A stretch of 64,000 nt of DNA from Phlegmacium glaucopus. Lineage: Eukaryota > Basidiomycota > Agaricomycetes > Agaricales > Cortinariaceae. A program made the translations under genes and the position numbers. Under the pieces are notes generated by a model. The model saw only the letters and a list, made by a program, of their open reading frames with translations. It was not told the origin of the DNA and made no database searches. Of the stretch, positions 23,868-36,134 are shown piece after piece (positions within the stretch are counted from its first letter, which is position 1; each line of letters begins with the position of its first letter). The stretch spans positions 332,861 through 396,860 of the forward strand of contig MU130702.1 in NCBI GenBank assembly GCA_015039465.1, in the 5' to 3' direction.

Positions 23868-24919
23868 ATGTCTGATGTTCTCCTTGAAGAGTTAGAGGTA
23901 GTTATCAGAGTTACTTCTACATTTCGACCTCTCAAATGTATACCTTCATAGGTGCTGGAATCCATATATCCCACTGAGCTTCTAAGTTTGTCTTATCGAC
24001 ATCATCTAGTTTGACCCTCACCAAGCTTCTACCAACTCAAGGACTATCGCAGCACAAGATTCAAATAGAGGCTGAAGCAGATGATATTCCTGACGGCGCT
24101 ATCAATCGTAAGTAATACTAGAAAATTTCCTGATTCCAACTTCCTTTCCCCTCTGCCTGTATAGTCCAAGTGAGATTATGTGTTGAATATTCTGGAGGAT
24201 ATCCCGATGAACTACCAAGCTTGTCGCTGGAACATGATGGTGATGAACGTATTCAGGAAGCTGACTCGGAAAATATTTTGGAAAATCTGCGAAAAGTGGT
24301 CCGTGGATACCTTTGATCGACTGCTGGCCAGGACGTGTTACGCATCCTTTTAATTAGGGAGAAGAAAATCTCGGAATGGCGATGACCTTCACTTTGGTAT
24401 CCCATCTTCGTGAACAACTTTCTGAACTAGTCCGGTCAAAGCTTGAAGAACAAAGGCAGCGCGAATCAGAAAAGGAACGCTTAGCCTTGGAGGTAAAGCA
24501 TTTTTCCCTTTCCCTAGGCGAAGACAAATAACTCAGACTTCGTTTAGGCGGAAGAGAGACGCACCGTTGGTACTCCTGTGACGGTGGAATCATTCAAGGC
24601 ATGGAAAGAAAAGTTCGACAAGGAACTTGCCATAAAAAAGTCACAAGAAGATGAGGAACAACTCAGAAATATGTCCCCAAAAGAGCGTGAGGAGTGGAAA
24701 AAATCGGGCACAAGATTGACTGGTAAAGCTGAATGCCGGAAGAAAGATGTAAGCTAATTCATGGGTTCTCTAGGGCGTCAATTATTCGAACGTAACAAGA
24801 ACCTCGAGGACGAAAACCTCTTAGAAGAAGGGGTCGTTTCCGTTGATTTCAGTCAATATGAAAGAACAAGAGAGGAAGAGGATCAGGAAGCAGGCTTGAC
24901 ATTTAGCGACAGCGATTGA
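23868..24919 (+). CDS. RWD domain protein, RWDD1/Gir2 (DFRP2) family
   Basis: The ATG at 23868 gives 'MSDVLLEELEVLESIYPTEL', the standard start of an RWD domain. The RWD core continues with 'VEYSGGYPDELPSLSLEHDG' and 'EENLGMAMTFTLVSHLREQL'. After it come a charged coiled coil, 'GTPVTVESFKAWKEKFDKEL', 'RQLFERNKNLEDENLLEEGV' and an acidic C-terminus, in the same order as human RWDD1. In yeast the homologue Gir2 binds the translational GTPase Rbg2 and the Gcn1 activator, so a cytosolic role around stalled or stressed ribosomes is expected. About five introns of 45-60 bp are present. The gene converges on the hydrolase gene, with 58 bp between the stops. Confidence 0.9.
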
Positions 24920-24977
24920 AATCCTGAAATCTAATCTAGCTTCATGTACTGATTAAAGAAACCAAATTCGTAACTGA

Positions 24978-26760
24978 TCACAGGCCTTGTAGCATACCAC
25001 CTTCGTCGCCATTGTAATTGCCACCAATTAGTCCTCCTCCTTCGATTTCTTTGCATCCAAGGTTATCTACCCCCTCTTCGCGCAGGAAGCCGTCCTCTCC
25101 GACAAACAAAGGGCGTCCTCGAGATTTAGGTTCATGCACCACATCCTGACCGAAAAGCTTTAACCATTCAAGTACAGGTTCTGTCGACCATCGATCAAGA
25201 TAACCTGGGCCCGCTTGAAACCAACCAAGATGTCCTCCGCCTTTCGTCAATGCCATAACAGCGAAGCCGTTACCACCACCATCCATAGGAACATGTCTAA
25301 CAATTGGATCGTCACCAGAATTTATGGCCAGGAAGGGAACCGTAACGTGTTGAACCATATGATGACTGGAGCCCCATGCATAGTACGCACTGGCATCTTC
25401 GAAGGGGAAATGAGGAGAGGGGCCTCCTGCAACCTTCGTGAAAGTGTCATCAAACTTGTGAAGAGTTGGGTTCTTTAGACTGAGTGTAGCAGCAGTGGCT
25501 TTGGCTACTATATGTTCGGGATCCTGTATCAACACCTTGAGATGTTTCTTCACGAGCCTGAGAAGGTTGTTGCCCATGCCCTTTGAATATATGTGCTTTC
25601 CAATAAACGAATTAAGGAGACTGCAAGGTGATTAGAAAATTTCGTGACGGTAAGAACAATTTCTAAAAGTTACCCGTCACTGTTGTGTTGGAGATCCCAG
25701 GGCTAGTTGGGGTTATGATGAGCAACGAACCACGGTTTAGTTGGGTTAAAAATCATACACAAGCAAGTACACATGCTGAGGATATGCGGGTTTGCGCGCC
25801 TTCTTCTCCCAGATATCTTGTCAGGACATTTGCACCTAAGGAGAAACCGATGCCCAAAAGAGGGGCGTTTGGATATCGATGAGCGATATACATTAAAGCC
25901 TGCCGAGTATCATCCGTATGGCCAGCAGAATACAACAATGGGGTAGTGAGGGGAACCCCAGCACCTGCGCAAAGAATAGGGATTCAAAGAGGGGAGCTAA
26001 CTTTGTGGTGACGTACATCCCCTGAAATTGATGACAGCAGCGCGATATCCCAGACCTCCTTCTTCTACCGGAGTACAAGCACGCCTTAGAATGGCTCTAA
26101 CATAAGATTCGTGGGATCCTATCATAATACCTTCAGGATCCGAAAGAAGCCCATCCTATACGAACATACCTCCAGTCAAACCGTGTTGCACCACTACAAT
26201 TGGCGCATCCTCTGGAACTTTAGACTGATCTGAAGGGGCAAAATCAATCCCCCTGCAAAACTAGCATAAATGTCATTAAAACAATTGGGGATTATCGACG
26301 CACAATGTGCCACCTTCCGCTAGTCGAAGGTATTTACTGGGGATGACATTATTAGGCTGACGAATCATCCTCAAAATCATGGTTCCAGGCCTCACCGGTC
26401 GTACCACATGCAATCATTCTTGGAAAAATCTCCCAGGACACAGTATATCGTCTGTAAGTGACCACTACAGAGAATGATTTGGCTAGCTAAATAGGGCGAA
26501 GGCGGAATATCTACTTACTTGAAAAGCCACCACAAGGGACGAAAATCGCTGAAGAGGCTTTTACACCTCGTCTCTAGTAAGGTACGTATAGAAATATATT
26601 GAACTTCGTTCGACTCCTTATCCTTCCTAACTGGCAAGATAGCAGGCTTGGAGGCGAAATGGATCTCCGGTGATGAGTTCGAATAGTGGTTACTAGCGAC
26701 AGAAAAGATTCCGCCCAACAATCCAAGGCCTATCAGGCTCGCAGGAATTTCAATACCCAT
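24978..26760 (-). CDS. Alpha/beta hydrolase, YheT (Eht1/Eeb1/ABHD1-3) family
   Basis: The start ATG at 26760 is followed by a hydrophobic segment ('IPASLIGLGLLGGIFSVAS') that could anchor the protein in a membrane. Family blocks follow in order: 'APIVVVQHGLTGG' (oxyanion region), 'GYRAAVINFRGC', 'PNAPLLGIGFSLGANVLTRY' (nucleophile Ser in GFSLGAN), 'TVPFLAINSGDDPIVRHVPM' (catalytic Asp) and 'ALTKGGGHLGWFQAG' (catalytic His). The triad is complete. Yeast members Eht1 and Eeb1 make and cleave medium-chain fatty acid ethyl esters, and animal members are phospholipases, so the substrate here is not certain. The tail beyond the triad is Gly-rich and acidic. The gene has about six introns. Confidence 0.9.
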
Positions 26761-27198
26761 GGTGTAGGAAGAAGGTCGTCAGATTTACGTAAGAAAATAA
26801 AGGTGTACGCGTAACAGGTGGTCCAGGTCAAAAGAAGTGGGAGATAAAGTTAAGTAGTTCGGCTTGCGACGGTGGGTCTTAAGTACTGTAGTAGTGCCAG
26901 TGCTCAGTCAGGGCGGGACGTTAGATCTCCGAGTTACTCCGGGTAACTACAAATTTACAATCTCCCGCGAAGGGTCATTCCCGTGGGAGTTCCTTGCACT
27001 CGTTGTTCAAATGCAGCGATTACTAGTCGTTAGACTTGAATTCAGTCGTGTTGAATATGAGCTCTGCAATGAGACCCCAATATATTATATAATCGAGTGT
27101 TATCTTATCTCTTCCTTCCTCGATGCCGAAGACGCGATGTCGAGTTCGTATTTACTACATACACATTTCGTCAACTAATTCCCTTGACTTTCAGTATT
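26761..27198. other. Divergent intergenic region
   Basis: This stretch separates the hydrolase gene (-) from the coiled-coil gene (+). An open frame at 26864-27178 lacks recognisable protein features. It probably carries the promoters of both genes, but no element stands out. Confidence 0.35.
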
Positions 27199-28661
27199 AT
27201 GACCAGGAAGGGCGACCATTATCCCCCTCTTGCCCGCAAGGCAATAGCTGTTGGTGCGTACTACAATAATTTAGCTCTCCATTTAGCCGACTCAAACTTT
27301 CTGAGTAGCTTTCTCCATCCGAATGATCCAGGTTGGAACAAAAGTGAGGACTAATCGCCAAATCTCCAGGAGATATCCCGAGCAGACCTGTTTTATTCTA
27401 CAGCACCCTCATATAAATTTCAAGATGGCAGCCACATGAATGATCCAGACAGTGCAGCGAGAACCTATCGCTCAGCACCTTTAGCCCCGCAATCTGCATT
27501 GTTCCTCCGTCATAAAAATGAAGACCTACCGATGAATGCTCGAGGAAGAAACAATCGCCAGTATTCTGAAGGCAGTGGTACCAAACGGGATTATAAGTTT
27601 ATTGGCCATAGCGAAAGTGCGGGCTCTCGAAGGAAAACCTCAACAAAGCATGAAATAGCTTTGAGAGATTCCCCTGCGTCTCGCGCTGGTCGATCCGACT
27701 CCGAAATAGACAATTTCGGCATGCAGGTTGTATAATTTTTCGAATATTGCATGACACTGGCTGAAAGTTGCTATACTTCTAGATCAGTCCAAGGAGCCTT
27801 GACAACCGTAAGAAATTACAGAGATATTCCGACACTTCCAGGACCCAAGAAATTAAGCTCGAATCAAAGAGCGATTTGCTTCCTCAAAGTCTGGAACAAT
27901 TCACGAAACTAGCACCGCATTCCCGACTACCTATTAGCCTCTTCCGTGACCTCGCTCGGTTTGTCTTCTTTTGATGGAATGCCTTCCACAGAGTTTATGA
28001 TCAACGAATATAGACTTTCCAGAGAAGTTGACGACCTGGGCGAAGTTCAACGGAAAGAAGAAGCGAATACCCAGACATACAAAAAGATTTTAGCCACACT
28101 CGAAAATATTTCAGCATCAGCAACCACTACCATTGAACCTCAGCTATCTCGTTCACTTGTCGCTCAGGCAGACTGCAAGAAGGTTATCGAAGAAAAAGAA
28201 AAGATTATGCAGAAAATTTGGACGGATGCAGTCGAGGCGTTCATTACAGATGTAACACGTGAAGTTGACGTTGGCTTGCAGGCAGCATTGATTTCGATTA
28301 GACAAGAGGCAAGACAGGTTGTGTATTCGGTCCCTGGGAGGAGCCACAGGCGACAAAGGGATGAGGATGACGTTGCACATCCAGAAGAGAGAGAGAAGAA
28401 AAAAAAAGACAGAAATACATCATCAGAAGGGATCATACGAGAGCACAAACGTCGGAGAGTGCATGAGCCGAGCCCAGCTGGACTGCAAGACGATAATAGG
28501 GGTCCTTTTGACGAAATTTACGATATGAAATTGAAGATTGAGCAACAGGCTCAGATGCTTGCCCTGTTGGTACAAGAAAACAACGAGGTGAGAGGGATCA
28601 GGGTTGTGATGATCGATATACTCGAGGCTAACATGAGCAGTTGCGGGTGACTCTTGGATAG
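27199..28661 (+). CDS. Uncharacterised coiled-coil protein
   Basis: The probable start is the ATG at 27199 ('MTRKGDHYPPLARKAIAVGA'); an alternative is 27436. A Ser/Arg-rich charged middle ('SGTKRDYKFIGHSESAGSRR') precedes a helical region of about 110 residues ('EYRLSREVDDLGEVQRKEEA', 'QADCKKVIEEKEKIMQKIWT'). A basic nuclear-localisation-like stretch ('REHKRRRVHEP') and a terminal coiled coil ('DMKLKIEQQAQMLALLVQEN') follow. Splicing the intron 28588-28640 ends the protein with 'NNELRVTLG' (stop 28661). Reading through that intron gives a different end, so the splice is preferred. No known family is recognised. The basic patch suggests a nuclear protein, by inference only. A decayed copy of its 3' end follows directly. 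Confidence 0.55.
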
Positions 28662-28678
28662 ACTATCCTGTATGAAGG

Positions 28679-28962
28679 CAGGTTCTGTCCCTGGCAGGCG
28701 ATGAAGAGATGAAGATGACATTGCACATTCAGAAAAGAGAGAGAAGATCAAAAAAGGGACATTATCGGAGGGCGATCATACGAGAATGGCACGAGTGCGT
28801 GATTAAAGCCCAGGCTGGATTGCAAAACGGTAAAGGGGAGGGATTCTTTGGATGAAATTAGCGATATGAGATAGAATTGAGAAAATGGTTGCCCTGTCGG
28901 CGCAAGAAAACAACGAGGCGAGAGGGATGTCATGATCGATAAATAGGCTCGAGGCAAACATG
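28679..28962 (+). pseudogene. Decayed tandem copy of the 3' end of the preceding coiled-coil gene
   Basis: This stretch aligns by eye with 28316-28636. Shared blocks include 'TCCCTGG', 'GATGACNTTGCACATNCAGAA', 'GATCATACGAGA', 'CTGGANTGCAANACG', 'GAAAACAACGAG', 'AGAGGGAT' and 'CTCGAGGC', all in the same order and spacing apart from small gaps. The copy has several short indels and in-frame stops. The intron donor equivalent to 28588 has changed from GT to GC. It therefore looks like a non-functional tandem duplicate and not a second gene. Confidence 0.75.
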
Positions 28963-29091
28963 ATACAAGTAACAGTGGTGCACTGAAAGATCACGTGGGT
29001 AGTGTTAGACTGTGTCAGTTTGTTGGATTAGCACGTCCTTTGAGTTGAACTCTTTTGTATTGAATAATAGTCATATGCTTCAACTCTACAG

Positions 29092-32000
29092 ATGGAAGAC
29101 ATATCTATATCATCTCCACCATCGTCAGCTTCAGCTTCCGACAGTGACACCTACAACACAGAATCAGCGCGTCTTTATTTTGGCCCTCTTAAGACTCCGG
29201 AACGCAATTTTGTTGATAATTCCAAAGGTCTTTTCCCTCCAACTCAAACAACTTTCCTCCGCCGATCTCCAAGATTATCAAGCCCTCGCTCGAGATCGTC
29301 TTCACAACCAACAGACGACAATGGAGACATAGAGCTTGTCGCGCGACTTATTAAAGCACCAGACAGAGATGAGGAGTACTACTCGGATTCTGCAACTCCA
29401 CAGGCCGGAGATGGCGTAGAAGATGGTTTGTTGCATCCAAAATGACATATTTACTACTGTAATGATGCTCGTCTGCTTAGAACCATCATCCGTATTGGCC
29501 GACAGAGTCATGCACGCCTTGGATAATCCTTCTCCACCGCCCAGTCCAACTCTACCTTTGAGCTTTTTTGACCCGTACCACACGACCACCCCACAATCGC
29601 CGACCGATTACCAGAACGATCTTTTCTCACTCAGTATGAACAACCGTCCCGAACACGATATTGATAATCCATTATTACTTTCCACGACCGTTTACTCGAA
29701 ACCACAGAATTCTGAGGTGCATTCTAACATGCCATCGCCACCTCAAGTTCTACAACACAACTTAATCTCTCTCGATGCCATCCCGAGTCTACAGCCGTCC
29801 AAAGAAGCCAACAGCAGTGACCTTCTTTGCCCAATCTCCATCACGTCTCCCCAGATTCAACAAAATTTTGAAATTCCTGACCTAGTTGTGGAGCCTCCGC
29901 TCGAAAACCTCCTCGTAGAATTTGCAACCGTCATGGATCTCGCCCAAACGGTAGGGGGCGTAGGGGAGGACTCTGAGGTCGTACTACACAATTCCGAGCC
30001 CCAGGTAGCCCAATTGGGTGTTGGCCATGTTTTACCCCAGCCATCGAATGTTGAGACGCCAGTACGACGGTCTTTGCGTCCTCGAACGAGCGTTACACCA
30101 AATTTAGTATCACCTCCAGCTGTGTTTTCATTGCCGCCGTCGGGTGCTCGGACGCAGATCAAGAGAAGGCTAAGCGTTGGCCCTTCACATAAAATCATCG
30201 ACGATCCGCAAGAAGAACAAGACATAGAAGAGGAAATTGTTCAACAAGCACCGTCTCATACTGGGCCCAGTGCCCTGTGGTCGGCAAGGCAGCGAAGTCC
30301 TACGAGGTCGCCCATGTCATTTAATCGAGTGCTTGGATCACTTTCTCCACAGTCTACCGATCTGCTTTCCAAGCTTGCCTTTATTGAGGAACCCAACAAT
30401 ATGTCCGTGGGCCACGCCGAGCCTTCTTCCAACAGCCAAACACCATTTACATTTTCCATGTTCCCGACGTTGCCTGAATGTGTGCCCCCGAAGACCCCTT
30501 CTCGTTCAACCGGACCCATACGATTCTCAAGCCCAACAAGGTCTACCTCCCCGCACAAGATTCGTCTACAGACCCCAGTGCCTAACGATCCAATGAATAC
30601 GCCTGCTCGCAGGATACCCATCGAGCAAGGCATTGCTCAGGGCCATGTTTCCCCGCAGAAGGCTGCTCAGCTTGGTTTCAAATCAGACGGGACGCCGCTA
30701 ACCTCTATACAAACTCCTGCAAGACGTGTGCTGGTTTCTGAACATTTGGCCAAAGTTACAAGGCCGGGCGGTATTCGGTTTGGAAGTCCTTCGAAGGGAA
30801 AGGAAAGAGAACGATCTATAGAGCCGAGTTCTCAACCTGTTGTCGCTAGGAGAAAGGATAAAGACGAAATATCAGGGCAGACATCCACAGAAACGCTAGC
30901 CACGTCCTCATCAGTGCAACCTGATAGACTGCCCTTCCCACTTGTTGCCTCCAACCCAGCGCCCTCTACGTCTTCAATGGTCCCGGAAATATGTCAAGGC
31001 AATCTGCCTCAAACACAACCTGCTAAGGTGACATCTTCTCTCAGGCAGCCTACAAGCAGAATTCCGAGGATTGGTACCAAACCGTATGCGCGTCCACCTG
31101 CTTTAAATTCAAGAGAGAAAGATTCAAGTACACTTCCTAAGAGAACTGTTGATAGTGCAAAGGTAAGCCTTATTGAATGCTGCCATAATATACGCATGTT
31201 GACCTAGACCATGCATCAGTCAGCACCTATGGAAAGCGCTTCTATTCCCCCAAATGCTAGTAGAAGTACCACAAGTTTAATTTCTCGTGTAAAGCCGACC
31301 GTTTCAACGTCGACGTCCCTTTTGAAGCGCAAGAGAGAAGTGGAGAAGCCGTCGCCAGTTAAACCACGCATTGTCACGCTACGTCAAGTCCCGAAAGTTG
31401 TTCTCTCAACTACCGCAAGCTCAAAGACTCGAACTGAGCCTTCAACCGTCCCGAATCTCAAGAAAACGCCACAAAATTCGGCTCTCCGACCTAGTAGGGT
31501 TATAGATTCCGAATCAAGCAAGGCGTCCCATCCCATGCCCCAACAACAAGAGGCACCAAGAATTGCCTACAATCCTCGGCCTGACGAAACGGTCATGAAG
31601 AGTCCAGAACCCGCGGAATCATCGCCTCCGCTTCCACCAGGTTCTCCAATGATGCAAGACCCGCCTGGTCTTCTGCCCGACATACTTGAATCGCAGCCAA
31701 AGCCCGATAATATTCCAGCATCGGACGCGTCTTACACTTCCAATCTACGGCGCACAACACGGTCGCGGCGGACTCCCGTTAACGAGGGAAGCTCACGGCC
31801 TCTGTCAATTCGTCGGAAACCTGCATCGAGTCGATCGGATGATGTCTTCTCCGGGATGAGTATAACCGCACTGAAGGATTTGACGACATCCAATACCGCT
31901 CGCAATCAACAATATCTTATTGCTAAATTAGAAACGGAGGTTGTTCGAAAAGAGGGTGTCAGACCTGAGAGTCCAGCCGTCAAAATTCGTACGATTGTCC

Positions 32001-32631
32001 AACGTCAAACGGAAGAGAAATTGAAGGACAGAGCAGAGCGGGCGATTCGAAGAGCAAGAAGGAGCGATGGAGGTGTGGCGTCGAGCGATATTGAAGGTTA
32101 CAGTGACGTTGGATATTCTAGTCCATGTGAAGACCGTTCTGGGGAAAGCCCACTCACTAAACATCGGAGAGGCCCTGGAGATGAAGAGGATTATGAAACA
32201 CCAGAAAGACCTGGCCTACACAAGAAGACAAAGCTATTTGCAGAAGCTGATAATCAAGATGGCGAGCCCGAACGGCGGGTAAAATGGGATCGGGGGTTGT
32301 TTACTACCGTGTATCTTGATGAAGTCAAACTTGGAACCCGACAACCTCTCAAGGAGAACAGATCTTTGAAGGGTATATTAGCCCCAACAGCCAAGGTGTG
32401 TTGTTCTGAGTTATCTCCACTTTTGGCCGGTCTAAATCAAGTTTGGTTTAGGCTCTTCGATTAGATACACTAGGCAATCTACCTCAAGCAGACTTACCGC
32501 TCACTGATCTTGTGCAAGAAAATATCACGATCAAAAAATTTGTATACGACAACGACTCGGACGTCTTACCTGCGCCGGAGGCCATTGTAGTCAAGCATAC
32601 GCGGTCAAAAAGCAAAAAATCCAGGTCTTGA
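29092..32631 (+). CDS. Large intrinsically disordered protein, unknown function
   Basis: The protein has about 1,100 residues in four exons, with introns near 29424-29480, 31163-31220 and 32396-32451. It begins 'MEDISISSPPSSASASDSD' and is dominated by Ser, Pro, Thr and Arg, with many S/T-P sites. Two related blocks begin with 'TPARR' ('TPARRIPIEQGIAQGHVSPQ' and 'TPARRVLVSEHLAKV'). A more ordered helical part follows near 31870-32060 ('NQQYLIAKLETEVVRKEGVR', 'VQRQTEEKLKDRAERAIRRA'). The C-terminal block looks conserved ('VKWDRGLFTTVYLDEVKLGT', 'LKGILAPTAK'). The many proline-directed phosphorylation sites and basic patches suggest a cell-cycle-regulated nuclear scaffold, by inference only. 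No catalytic domain is visible. Confidence 0.75.
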
Positions 32632-32799
32632 GGAGGGTTTACCGTCGCCATTGTACAAACTTATAGATATCTTCCCCCTTGCTTTAACATTTGCTTTATA
32701 TTTGCTTTCCATTTCTACAAAGCACTACGCCGTACAACGGAACTGGCACTTCTAGATATGTATTTGGATCTCGGGAGATATTTTTTTTTGCAATACTCC

Positions 32800-33936
32800 T
32801 TACTTTGGTGCTTGGTATTTGATACCAGCGCTGGCTTGGTTTACAGGGAACACCAGAACTTCGGCAATGTTCACATGCGGAGGCCGGGCAGCGGCCCAGA
32901 CAATTTCCTCAGCGATATCTTCCGCAGTCACTACGAGAATATCCTGTCAAATCGAGCCAAAAAACCTTTTATGGCGGTTGAAGACTCACGAGGGTCGAGG
33001 CCGGTATAGACCTTCTTAGCTGCATCGACGTCTCCTCGGTACCGTACAATTGAGAATTCGGTCTCGACCATCCCTTTAAAGATTTGTTATATGAAGGTCG
33101 CCCTAGGAGTTTCTGTGCTTTACCTGGTTGGATTTCCGTTACACGAATGGGTGTGTTCACTAGCTCTCTCAAGAGAGATCCAGTGAATGCATTTACAGCA
33201 TGCTTGGTGGCAGTGTAGATACTACCACCCGCATATGCTTCGCGGCCAGCAATCGAGCCAAGATTGATAACGTGTCCCGAATTATTTTTTTTGAAGTCTG
33301 CACAGATGGACATGGGTATCGGGGTGATGTCCGAATCAATATTGCGAACCTTTGACTAGAAGCTGCGTCATAGAGATGAGACCGAGGACGTTTGTCGCGA
33401 ACATTCCCTCAATATCTTCGTCTTTGATGTCTCCCACATGCTCTACGCCTAGAACATACCCAGCGTTATTCACTGTGAAAAGAGCATTAATCCAGATCGA
33501 TGTTCTCAAGTCCGTCCGAGTAATAGATTTACCGAGAATGTCAACATTACGAAGATCTTGGGGAACTTTAGTCCAGAGAGAAGCAATTTGCTGCTTATCG
33601 GATACGTCCAATTGGATAGACGCGAATTTCCCGCCTTGCTGCAGGCCAGACTCTTTGTGAGCAGCAACACACGCATCGGAGACTTTGGAAAGTGCATCTG
33701 CTCTTCTAGCAATCAGGATAACGTTTGCTCCTCCCTGTAATCTTTGACAATGACAGTAAGCTTGACCAGAGAGTGTGGAATACCTTGGCGAAAAGTACAG
33801 CAGTGGCCTGAGAATTTTACATATAGTATACAGGGAAAAGAGGAAGACGAATTGAACCCACTGCACCGATTCCGCTGCTGGCTCCTGTAACCAACACGGT
33901 CTTTCCAAAGAGACGAGTGGCGTTGAAGATGGACAT
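32800..33936 (-). CDS. Short-chain dehydrogenase, YMR226c/YdfG type
   Basis: This is a classical SDR. The start ATG (33936) opens into 'ATRLFGKTVLVTGASSGIGA', the glycine-rich NADP-binding motif. 'GGANVILIARRADALSKV', 'VNNAGYVLGVEHVGDI', 'GHVINLGSIAGREAYAGGS' (catalytic Ser) and 'YTATKHAV' (the YxxxK pair) follow. The C-terminus 'EVLVFPVNQASAGIKYQAP' matches the YMR226c group, which oxidises serine and other 3-hydroxy acids with NADP. The catalytic set is intact. About six introns are present. The gene is divergent from the SET gene, with only 73 bp between the two start codons. Confidence 0.93.
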
Positions 33937-34009
33937 TCAAGGTTAGAGTTGTGTCAAGATAACTTAGGGAGAGAACGGTGGTGTTGCCATATCAGGTAAT
34001 CCACTTTTC

Positions 34010-35598
34010 ATGTACGCTCAACTGCTTCAATGGCTTTCTACCCATGGAAGGGACATCTCTGAGGATAATATTCTTGTTGAACCGAGACTAGTACCTGGTT
34101 GGTTCTTAAGAACGTTGAGAATATCCTTCTCTAAACCATTTCTCAGGTTCAGGTAATGGATTGTTCGCGAAAAAAATGATTGATCCATCTTCACCCCTGT
34201 TCACCATTCCCTCAAGCGCGTTGCTCAATACTCTCACACTTTCACCTCACTATCCACAGACCCACCCGAAGCTCACATGTACTCAATATATCTCACTCCA
34301 TCTTTTCCTCCATCGTCCAGTCTCTGGCAATCAATCCCGTGATCCTCTCTTTGGCCCATACATCTCTGTGCTTCCTAAAAATTTTGACTCTCATCCTTTG
34401 ACCTGGTTATGGAGACAACAGCATGGCCGAGCTGGGTCGAGTTTCGAGTTTCAATTGCTTGATGCTCTTCCCTCGCAAGTCATGCTTAAACTCAACCGAA
34501 TCCTTGGCTTATTCAAGAATGATTTGACCAGAATCCAAGATTACTTGGTTCGTTGTTATTCCATGGGCTGAACTGAACCGTTTCGCTTGACAGCAGCCCC
34601 GCAGCAACGAAACCCTAGCGTGCAGGATCAGAAGAGCAAGTCACCCGGTCAATCCATGGACGAAGATTATCTATGGGCCTGGCTGAATGGTTGGTCCTCA
34701 TCTCTATGGGTAGTAATTTAATGTTAATTTGTAAAGTGAATACTAGATGCATTTACCATAGATTAGCCCGCTCTCGTTCCGATCCCGACAACATGACGCT
34801 CTGTCCCATCCTTGATTTTGCCAACCACGCTGCCAACCCACCATATACACTTCCGCGAGCTTCTCCCGCTGACATATGGCATATCGCACCACCCATGAAA
34901 CACAAATTTGGGCATGATTTTACTCTCCTGTCTCCCTCAGTCTCGGTCACATCTCCGGATGCCGAATTATTCTTGAAGTACGGTTCGCATCCAAACTCAA
35001 CCCTTTTTACAGAGTATGGTTTCGTCGAGCTCAATAGTGAAGGAGAGATCATGTTGGACTATGCGGTCGAAGCTTTGTTCAAGCTGAGAGGGCGTGTTGG
35101 ACTGTGGATGAAAGATATTCTCGTTTCGGAAGGATATTGGGGGTAGGCTGCACTTCTTGCATTTGCTGAGGTAATTTAATTTAATTCTTTGTGCCTTACA
35201 GAGACTGGACACTTCACTCTACGCCTGCATCTGCTTATCCGTCATACCGTCTGATCACTGCATTGCGGCTGTATCATATATTTTCGAACGACGTCGACAC
35301 CGTACCCCTGGGCTCCGATCGTCTAGTAGATATGTGGAGAGATACAACGCTGGGAAGAAGGGACGCCATATCACAAGAGAATGAATGTCACTGGAGACTG
35401 ACACTGAAGCATTTATGCAATGACTTAGTTCAAGATGCAAAAAGAGGGTTAATCAGAGTCCGTGATATCCAAGTACCGGAGCTTCATGAAAACGGTTGGG
35501 TGGAATTCGTAAAAGTCTCTATTGAGATGTTGTGGAGAGAAGAGGTCGATGTAGGTTGTGCGGTGTTGAAGAGCCTTGAGGAAGGTGCGGATTTCTGA
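34010..35598 (+). CDS. SET-domain protein, probable lysine methyltransferase (Rubisco LSMT/SETD6-like)
   Basis: The ATG at 34010 opens 'MYAQLLQWLSTHGRDISEDN'. After an intron comes 'GNGLFAKKMIDPSSPLFTIP', the usual start of the SET fold in this class. Near 34780 the motif 'LCPILDFANHAANPP' holds the conserved Asn-His of the S-adenosylmethionine pocket. 'HPNSTLFTEYGFVE' contains the conserved Tyr-Gly stretch. The helical C-terminal part (35190-35598) resembles the LSMT substrate-binding domain. Relatives methylate ribosomal proteins or translation factors, so the target here cannot be named. About four introns are predicted. The joins around 34555-34740 are uncertain. Confidence 0.82.
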
Positions 35599-36134
35599 AC
35601 AGAGGCTCGGCGATTGATGCCGTTATCATATTTTCTCGGTCAAAACCTCTTGATATGTTCTCGGACTTGCACAGCCACAGCCGCTGTCCTTCTATAGGTA
35701 TTAGATTTTTATTTTTATTGAATGCCTGTATGCATTAATGTTTCTGCAAAGTGGGTTTGGTGGAAGGCTGTGACACCAGAACACTAGATTCCACTGCATT
35801 CCAGTATTCCCTTACGGCCTCTCGCGGCGTGTCTGTCCCAATAAAGGACCAGTGTTTCTTTAGGTTTCTTTCAATTTTTGCTCACCAACGTCGTTAAGCA
35901 GTCACCCAACACTTAAACATAGTTTATGATTTGTAGAGGTCACTTTCAAGGTTGTGGTTCCTGACCAGGGGAATTCTTAATTTCCTTTTTTTTTGGGTGA
36001 AAAGGTGGTAAACCGAAATACCTGTGATCACTCCTTTGATTAGCGTGGGACCATCACAATCTACAGCGAACGTTGTTGCTCCGAATCACCTACCATCTCT
36101 CTCTACCTATTTTCCTCCCTTCCTCTCTGCGGTC
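35599..36134. other. Intergenic region, no gene seen
   Basis: This is upstream sequence of the UPF0658 gene, with a T-run near 35989-35996 and pyrimidine-rich sequence at 36090-36130 just before the start codon. No coding content is supported. Confidence 0.35.

Noticed and set aside
29857..30225. Minus-strand open frames under the disordered orphan gene
   Set aside because: Biased codon composition of the plus-strand gene creates open antisense frames; the sense frame continues far beyond them.
27199..32631. Possible mating-type or biosynthetic cluster because two orphan genes adjoin
   Set aside because: No homeodomain, pheromone receptor, polyketide synthase, peptide synthetase or terpene synthase signature is visible anywhere in the window.
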